From: Toxotes chatareus
Taxonomy: Eukaryota > Chordata > Actinopteri > Toxotidae
Direction: 5' to 3'
Assembly (NCBI GenBank): GCA_016801885.1
Contig: CM028892.1
Location: 6,270,114-6,334,113, forward strand
Length of the DNA: 64,000 nt
Shown here: positions 58,076 to 64,000 of the stretch, piece by piece
Position numbering within the stretch: position 1 is the first letter of the stretch
How the letters are laid out: each line of letters opens with the position of its first letter
Program-made: the position numbers and the translations under genes
Notes under the pieces: model-generated
The model's database searches: none
Told to the model about the DNA's origin: nothing
The model's input: only the letters and a program-made list of their open reading frames with translations

Positions 58076-58410
58076 CTGCCTCCTCCTCTCCATCTCACCA
58101 CCTCCGGATCTCTTCCCTCCTGTTCTCCCTCCTGTCCTCTTGTTTTCTGTTTCTCGCTCACTGTCACTTTCTCCTCTTTCTCCCAGCAGTCGCTCACTCA
58201 GCCACCAGGTAGACCCAGAGCTGCTGACAGGTTCGATACAGATGTGGTGACTTGACGTGGCCCGAGGCACCAAGCTGAGAATTGATTCTCCTCCCACTTT
58301 CTTTCCTTTTCCTCCTCTGCATCTCTCCATCACCACACTCTTCTCCTCCTCGTCTGTTTCTCTGCTCTTGTCTCTTTGTTTTTGTCATTTTCCGCTGGGA
58401 GGTACCAGCC
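58076..58410 (+). repeat. Long pyrimidine-rich tract
   Basis: Over 330 bp the plus strand is dominated by C and T in words such as tcctcctctcc, ctccctcctgtcctc and ttctcctcctcgtc. Overlapping frames in several phases on both strands are a by-product. The minus strand is AG-rich and triplex-prone. Confidence 0.75.
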
Positions 58411-59744
58411 ACTGCTCATTATACTCCTCTTACACTAATTGGGGGCAGAGGATGTGCAGATTGAGCCTTGATTGCTGCCTTCCCCTTTGCATTTGTACCA
58501 TCCTCCCTCCTGTCCCCTGACGCCCACTTCCTCCCCCTTTTCACACACACTCACTCGCTCATTCCAAACACATCCACGCGTTCATGCTCTGTCTCCCTTT
58601 CTGTCAACATCAAACACACTGCAAGAGTGGGCACTGACACAGTTACGTGGGTTTTGGCATCAGTGCGCCAAAGATTACGACTCTATTAGCGAGCAATTTC
58701 ATTATCTCACCCCGACAATGGCTGAATCTGCTGCTTTTCCTTCTCGCTGTCCTAATCCTCTTTGTTTTCAGTGGCCTTTCTGAGGTCACATGGTCTTGTA
58801 TCTGATAAGTTTATAATGACTCCTAATGAGCCATTATTTATTCCTGGCTAATCAGCAGCGTATCGAGTGTGAAGGGATTGCTGACGAGGCCTGTTTCTGA
58901 AACAAGGTCTCATTTTTCATGCAGTGAAAAAAAGAGATGGCTCTTTCATTAGAAGTGTTTGTGGAAAATGAGGAATGAGTGTTTGCACCTGGTAAAGAAG
59001 AAATGGATTGTCTGAGCCCTGCTGCTTCGTGGAGGTGTTTGGATCATGGTGTCAAGGCAATAAAGGAAAATCTTGCGTTTAGTTTGAACAATTAAATAGA
59101 GGGAAAGATAATAGAGCCTTGCAGCGTGGCATCAGTGACAGTCTCTGTCAGGTTTGCTCTGATTAGTCACAGATAGGGGTGAGTATCTCTTCCTCTCAGA
59201 CAATTCAATCGTATCTCAACACACAGTCCACAGTCTGTTACAAATATGAAATGATACGATCAAAGTCGAGTCAATACCATTTGATTTAGCAGTGACTGGA
59301 ATTTGGTATTTTAACTTTCTTTTTTTTTGATGCTAAAACTGACTCCATTTTTATTTCAAGTATTGAATCAAAAAATGTCCCATAAAACACAAACAATAGT
59401 AAAAAAGAGGCAGTGAAACACTAACTTTTTAGCTTTTTAACTTTTTGAACTCTGACTTTTTTCTGGCACAGTCCTGTTGATTATTTTTTTCTTTCCGATC
59501 ACATGAGCAGAACCACACAGCCAAACTCAAATATGTATTGTTTCTATAAATGGTTAGACTGAACTGATAAACTAATATTGACTAATCAAGTGTCGTGCTC
59601 GTGTCAGTTTATCCATTCGCACATGTACCCACACAGCTCTTTTTATGATCTGTGGGACAGTGTTTTGACATTTTGACTGACATGCACAGGCTGCGCTGTC
59701 ACGACTTTTATTTATTTCTTTTTTGCCTATCCCCTTCCCGGCAG
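58411..59744. other. Non-coding; enhancer-like patch 58795-58900
   Basis: The patch has cctaatgagccattattt and gctaatcagcagcg with CpGs. Around 59175-59280, taggggtgagtatc and matching atacgatc words suggest a decayed DNA element, too diverged to name. No gene is seen. Confidence 0.45.
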
Positions 59745-59867
59745 CTCTATTTCCAGAGTAACACCATGGTGACAGAAAACGCAGCAGCTCCACGGTCTCA
59801 GAGGGAGGCTGAGAAAAGTGCACCCGGAGGAGTTGGGCACACGGTCCTTGTACTCTCACCTCATTAG
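59745..59867 (+). other. Acceptor followed by Kozak ATG and short frame (candidate exon)
   Basis: A strong polypyrimidine tract (ttcttttttgcctatccccttcccggcag) ends at 59744. Twenty-one bases later comes ACCATGG, a near-ideal start context at 59766, then 33 codons to a TAG at 59865. The peptide matches nothing I know. The same bases form an X-box-like near-palindrome (gtaacaccatggtgac), so the apparent Kozak context may be incidental. Confidence 0.15.
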
Positions 59868-62490
59868 CACATATTGCTTAACCTCCACAATCATTCACAA
59901 GCGTACACACACATACAGAACCTGTGCCCTGACATACTTGACTCTTTTAATGGGTTGCGGGGAAACATAACCAATCCCCACCCTGAATATCAACACCTCC
60001 ATTACACCACCATCGAGGTGAGGAAAATGGGGAATTTATGCAAAGTTAATGCAACACCTAAACAAAAGCATGTAGGGTGAAAAAAAAAAAAAACACATAC
60101 ACAACAACAACACAATGGAAAAGAGCACAAACCTGTTCCTCCCTCAGCACTTCCTGTCCCATTTCACGCTGGGGCACAGAGATTAGCCTTACATTAATAA
60201 ACCCAAACAAAACAGACCCAAGTGAGAATTTCAGGGCAAAGTGACAATTTGTATACAGAGTCCCAGTCCTGCTATTCAGAGCTCGCTTGACAGATGAGTT
60301 TTGCTAATTAACAAACTGCAGGGACTCAATAACAAATGAAGGTGTTATGAATAATTAGTAAAATCTAGTGTTCTTGTGTACTGACACAGTGTCACAGAGT
60401 AAATTCACCTCTTTTTCAGTATAGCTTTCTGCAGTTTATCTTCTCTGTGGATCATATGCACTTCCATGGTTTTCAACTTGAATGACTGCGGCTGAATGGG
60501 CAAATAATGAGAAATACAAATTCATTTCTATCCTGTTCAGGCTGAAGTGTCATTCTGGTGGCTTTTCCCATTTAAACACAACCAAGTGTAACTCGGGCAT
60601 TAAATATCTTTATCCATACATACATCTTTCATTTTACACACTAAGCGATTCATGATTATGTCGGGTGTTCGTGTCAGAGTTGGCTATTCATGTGAAGAGG
60701 TTTTGATTTGCTATGCATCAGTTGAAATAACTGATTACATACATCTGCCCCACATGGGAGAGATAAGACAGGATTCAGCTGCTTTCTTTACCGTACGTGC
60801 TTTTGCAATAAGAGGATCTGTGTAGGATTTTCTCTGTTTGTTTGTTCAAGATCTGACTTTTCCGATCAGCCTCCCACGCTTTGGTTTGGACATCTGACGT
60901 TAAAGTCAGCCTTGTTTTTATGGGCTTCATTGTAAAAGAAGGATGATGTTGTTAATGCTCGGCACGCGTCTGAAGTTTTCAGCAGATTTTACTTTATGCT
61001 TTGGGTTGTGGCCAAATGGAAATTTGAGAATGCACTTCACTCAAATCCGAAATTAACCAAACACAACGGCAACAAGTGACCACTTTAAAGTTCCCCAGCT
61101 AAGTGGCCATTTGATGAACAAAGTGGTTCTTGCACCCACATCCGCAAATTCACTCTGCTCCTACATGTGTGCTTGCGAGTAAAGCAGCGCTTGGGAGTTC
61201 AGTATCAACTCTGCTATTGTAATTATCTCTTAGCCTGAGGATGGAAGCATCACTGGTCTGTGGGGATGACACAATGGATGAAGAATACACCTCAATTTTA
61301 CATCACAAGAATCAGAGCTGAGTCTAAAATTTACACACCACAGACATAGTTACAAGCACAGGGGGGGTTTGAAGTTGTTGGACCTAATGTTCTGCTTTTT
61401 CTTCATTGAAGTGTGAAACAAACACACTTGGCGTGTTTACTGCACCATTTTCCTTTAGAATGTTTCTACAAAACATGCATTCGGGGAAAACACAAGAACT
61501 TCAAATTCATTGCTTAATCAGACATTTATTTAGCACCCATGTTGAGAGGCTAAGCTGTCTTTGGTGATTTGCTGTGTTTCAATGAATCACAGTTTTAATA
61601 TTGGACGCTGGGGGATCAAATTAACTTTAAAGCATTAATAATGATTCGTTTCTCCCCTGTGGTTTAAATACTGGTTAATATCTGTAAACCCAAGATAAAT
61701 AGTTACTTTTAAGCCATGCTCGCAGTGTAGCTCTAGGGTTGGTTGTGTCAGTCTGTCGGTTGGTTGATCCACCACCGCACAAAATGTTGTGTGACTTAAC
61801 TAAATTTCAGCAGCACAGCTCTCCAAAGTCTGCAGGCAGCAGGAATCAGGGGTAATATCCACAGGCTAACAGGCACCGGGTCTACTGTGACTCTGGTATA
61901 TGAACACATCCAGTGAGCCTTGAAGCTTCCAAGCTGCCTCTTCGGCATCCTTTGGGCTGCAGGTCTGCGTGTATGGGAAACGTCGAAGTCAGTGAGTATG
62001 TGCGAGAGCTAGTATCAGCAGCAGCTGAGTTGAGTCGAGCAGCAAGCCCAGAGGGGAAAACTCGATTCAGTCAGTCACCGCCTGCACTGCTTAAGGCTAA
62101 ACTTAGCAGTAGCTGAATCCTAATAACTTTGGTGATCTCTTAACTTTTCATCTGGCACCAACAGATGTGAAACCAAGCTTTTCACTCAGCCAGTGAAAAG
62201 TCTCTGTTACAAAACAGATTCATGTTCCCCACAGGATGAATCTGATCCTTTGCTCATCCTCTGATTATTCCTCTAGTGCCACTATACTTTTGGTTTATGA
62301 CCAAATAACTGCAAAGCTACATATATTCCCATCAGCCTTCGCTGTAGTTTGTGTTTAGGGATTAATACTGTACAATTAGCATGCATAACCTAAGATGGTA
62401 AACATGGCAAACATAACCTAGTTATGAGTTATGTTTTTATTCACTTCATAATAAGTGTTTTAAAATCCGTCCACACTGTAAGGAGCAGAC
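59868..62490. other. Unique non-coding stretch, about 2.6 kb
   Basis: An A-run lies at 60080-60092. The plus-strand frame 61913-62116 contains an ATGGGAAAC start-like word followed 13 bases later by a GTGAGTATG donor word, but too little else to call an exon. No repeat family is recognised. Confidence 0.5.
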
Positions 62491-62593
62491 CATATTCCAC
62501 TATGAAATTTATTTTGAAGATGAGCCTTGATTTGAACTACATCACTAACTCCCAGCTACTAAAATTCAGGTCCAGATGTCATAGTGGAAAATG
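62491..62593. repeat. 103-bp element bounded by 15-bp inverted repeats
   Basis: catattccactatga at 62491-62505 and tcatagtggaaaatg at 62579-62593 are reverse complements at 14 of 15 positions, with 73 bp between. This fits a tiny MITE or a long-loop hairpin. No clear target duplication flanks it. Confidence 0.7.
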
Positions 62594-63136
62594 TCAGCAG
62601 CCCTCTGACCAGTAAAACTTTCATTCTCCCCTTCTCAGCCTGTATTGATCTCTGCATCAAGAACCTCTCTCATGAAGAGTGAATTAGAAAAGCGGCCAGG
62701 GCTTCGATCCTTGCCTCCCCTTCCCACACACACATACAAACGTGTTACACATGCACACACTTTGGAGAAATGTCCCTCAGCACATAAAGAGGAACCTTGT
62801 GGAGTGGAGATAGTGGCACAGGCGGCCATGGAGTGCCAGCGATAATGGCCATCTCCTGGCAGCCCAAAGAGCCGTGACGAGCCGCCATTCCCTACCACCG
62901 GCTCCCTGCAGCCGATAAGGACGGGGCAGGCGGAGAGACATTGTGGCAGGCGATCTCTTTCTCCTACAGCATATTCACTCCTTCCCCATGCTGGTCAGAC
63001 AACAGCCAGCTGCACTGTACAAGCTGCTCTCTCACTCACTCACTGTACACTGTTGATTCACAGAATATGTGTGTGCTCCTGCTGAGGGCTGAGATTTGAC
63101 CTGGAAGAAACAGAATGAAAGGCAAACAGAGAAAAG

Positions 63137-63138
<2 letters not shown>
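62594..63138. promoter_or_regulatory. Non-coding; GC- and CpG-richer candidate element at 62800-62950
   Basis: The core (ggcggccatgg, gccagcgataatggcc, gagccgtgacgagccgcc, gccgataagg) contains two GATAA words (GATA sites) and repeated GCCAT/ATGGC words that can bind YY1. It is free of simple repeats. Frames over it on the two strands conflict. The enhancer role is inferred. Confidence 0.3.

Positions 63139-63194
<56 letters not shown>
63139..63194. repeat. Perfect (GT)28 microsatellite
   Basis: Twenty-eight uninterrupted GT units, likely polymorphic. The minus-strand frame crossing it is a run of HT codons. Confidence 0.98.
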
Positions 63195-63196
<2 letters not shown>

Positions 63197-64000
63197 AGTT
63201 TTTGTGTTGCTCTGTGTGGGCACTGCAGTGGCAGGATGTTGAGTGAATTTGCTTGCCTATAATGTTTTAATCGTATTTACGGATAAATACTGATGTGCTT
63301 TGCTAAAATGATCCAAAAACTTACCCTGTAAAGCAATTAGACTTTTAACAACCTGACAGAGTAAATAGCTGAACACTAAGTTCAGCATCAGCTAAAATCA
63401 ATTTAACTGCATTTAATCTGTAATTAACCAGTCATTTATCAGAAACCTGCTCTGACGCTGTACCCTATCCTTCAGTATTATTTCTTTTTTTGCTCCCAAC
63501 CAATTTTCCTACTGAGTTCAATTAGTAAATTAGCCTGGAAAATGAGCATGGATAAATTACCCATTATCGTTGTGAATTATAGTGGCAGTGTGATGACAGT
63601 TTTGGTCTCCTTTTGCCTGCTGCCTGTGTCAGATCCCTGCTCGGTGACGGAGCTAAGAGATGTCATACACACCACAGCTTAGCCTCAGCACTGAAAAACA
63701 GAGTGGGAACCTATTTAGTATGATTATCAGGGAGAGCCAGACTCAGCTGAACAGAAATCTCTGAGAGAAGATGTCTGTTTCAGAAGCGGCTCATTCATCC
63801 TCACTGGTGTTAAATCGCTTATTTTGTTTGGTGAGTTTGGTACATATCACCATGGTGGTACAGAGTTTTGTGAGGATGACTTTTCTATTGCTGAACTCCT
63901 TAACTTTGTTGTTGTGTAAACACTTGTGTATGTAATGTTGTGTAGTAGATATATGTCTCACTCTTTTCCTATCCTATTAATCAGCACAGAATCAGAACCT
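63195..64000. other. Non-coding to window end
   Basis: AT-rich unique sequence with CAATTAG and TAATTAACC cores near 63335-63430 and 63520. No gene or repeat is recognised. Confidence 0.6.

Noticed and set aside
58000..58783. Cluster of plus- and minus-strand frames, serine/leucine/proline or arginine/glutamate rich
   Set aside because: By-product of the long pyrimidine tract, which lacks stops in several phases at once.
61955..62000. ATGGGAAAC followed by a GTGAGTATG donor word, possible first coding exon
   Set aside because: Only a few codons long, with no promoter evidence and no partner exon.

Overview
This window looks like nuclear DNA from a bony fish, probably a percomorph teleost. 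The reasons are the dense CA/GT, TA and GA microsatellites, the AT-leaning sequence with no bacterial-style gene packing, and several decayed dispersed repeats that I recognise as teleost types. These are an L2/Maui-like LINE 3' end, a tRNA-derived SINE on the minus strand, two further retroposon 3' tails, hAT-type DNA element relics and a roughly 20-bp-period decayed tandem repeat. The species and chromosome cannot be fixed from the sequence alone.

No protein-coding gene can be supported. The longest open frame is 152 codons (8046-8504) and resembles nothing I know. The other frames are 60-140 codons, overlap on both strands, and often cross microsatellites or repeats. The window is best read as intergenic sequence or as the inside of one very large intron. 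Two short stretches have exon-like signals (19054-19206 and 59745-59867) and are reported only as candidates. No rRNA, tRNA, snRNA or CRISPR array was seen.

Layout. 1-14.6 kb: unique sequence with an L2-like LINE 3' end (1618-2010), a hairpin beside a TA/GA microsatellite (2150-2218), a G-rich tract (3464-3510), CA/GT repeats between 5 and 7 kb, a CTCF-like site next to a hairpin (8862-8942) and a DNA-element end (10530-10615). 14.6-22 kb: a SINE, a retroposon tail and a decayed hAT-type repeat. 22-33 kb: mostly unique sequence with a sharp purine-to-pyrimidine strand switch at 29.3-29.8 kb. 33-41 kb: the richest repeat zone, with a familiar teleost repeat (33171-33350), a hAT-type element with an exact 8-bp target duplication (34375-34860), the decayed 20-bp tandem repeat (38148-38352), a perfect 13-bp hairpin (38841-38869) and a SINE-like tail (40768-40985). 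41-64 kb: mostly unique sequence, a long TA/CA microsatellite (43877-43960), clustered RFX X-box-like sites (44292-44477), an LTR-like element on the minus strand (49309-49694), a 103-bp inverted repeat (62491-62593) and a long GT repeat (63139-63194).

Several stretches (for example 11380-11770, 28600-28880, 48420-48960, 62800-62950) combine low repeat content, homeodomain-type TAAT cores and locally raised CpG. They read like developmental enhancers, but that is inference and needs cross-species alignment. I found no convincing new molecular system. The most concrete observations are the hAT element with its intact target duplication and nested second repeat, the LTR, the hairpins, and the X-box cluster.
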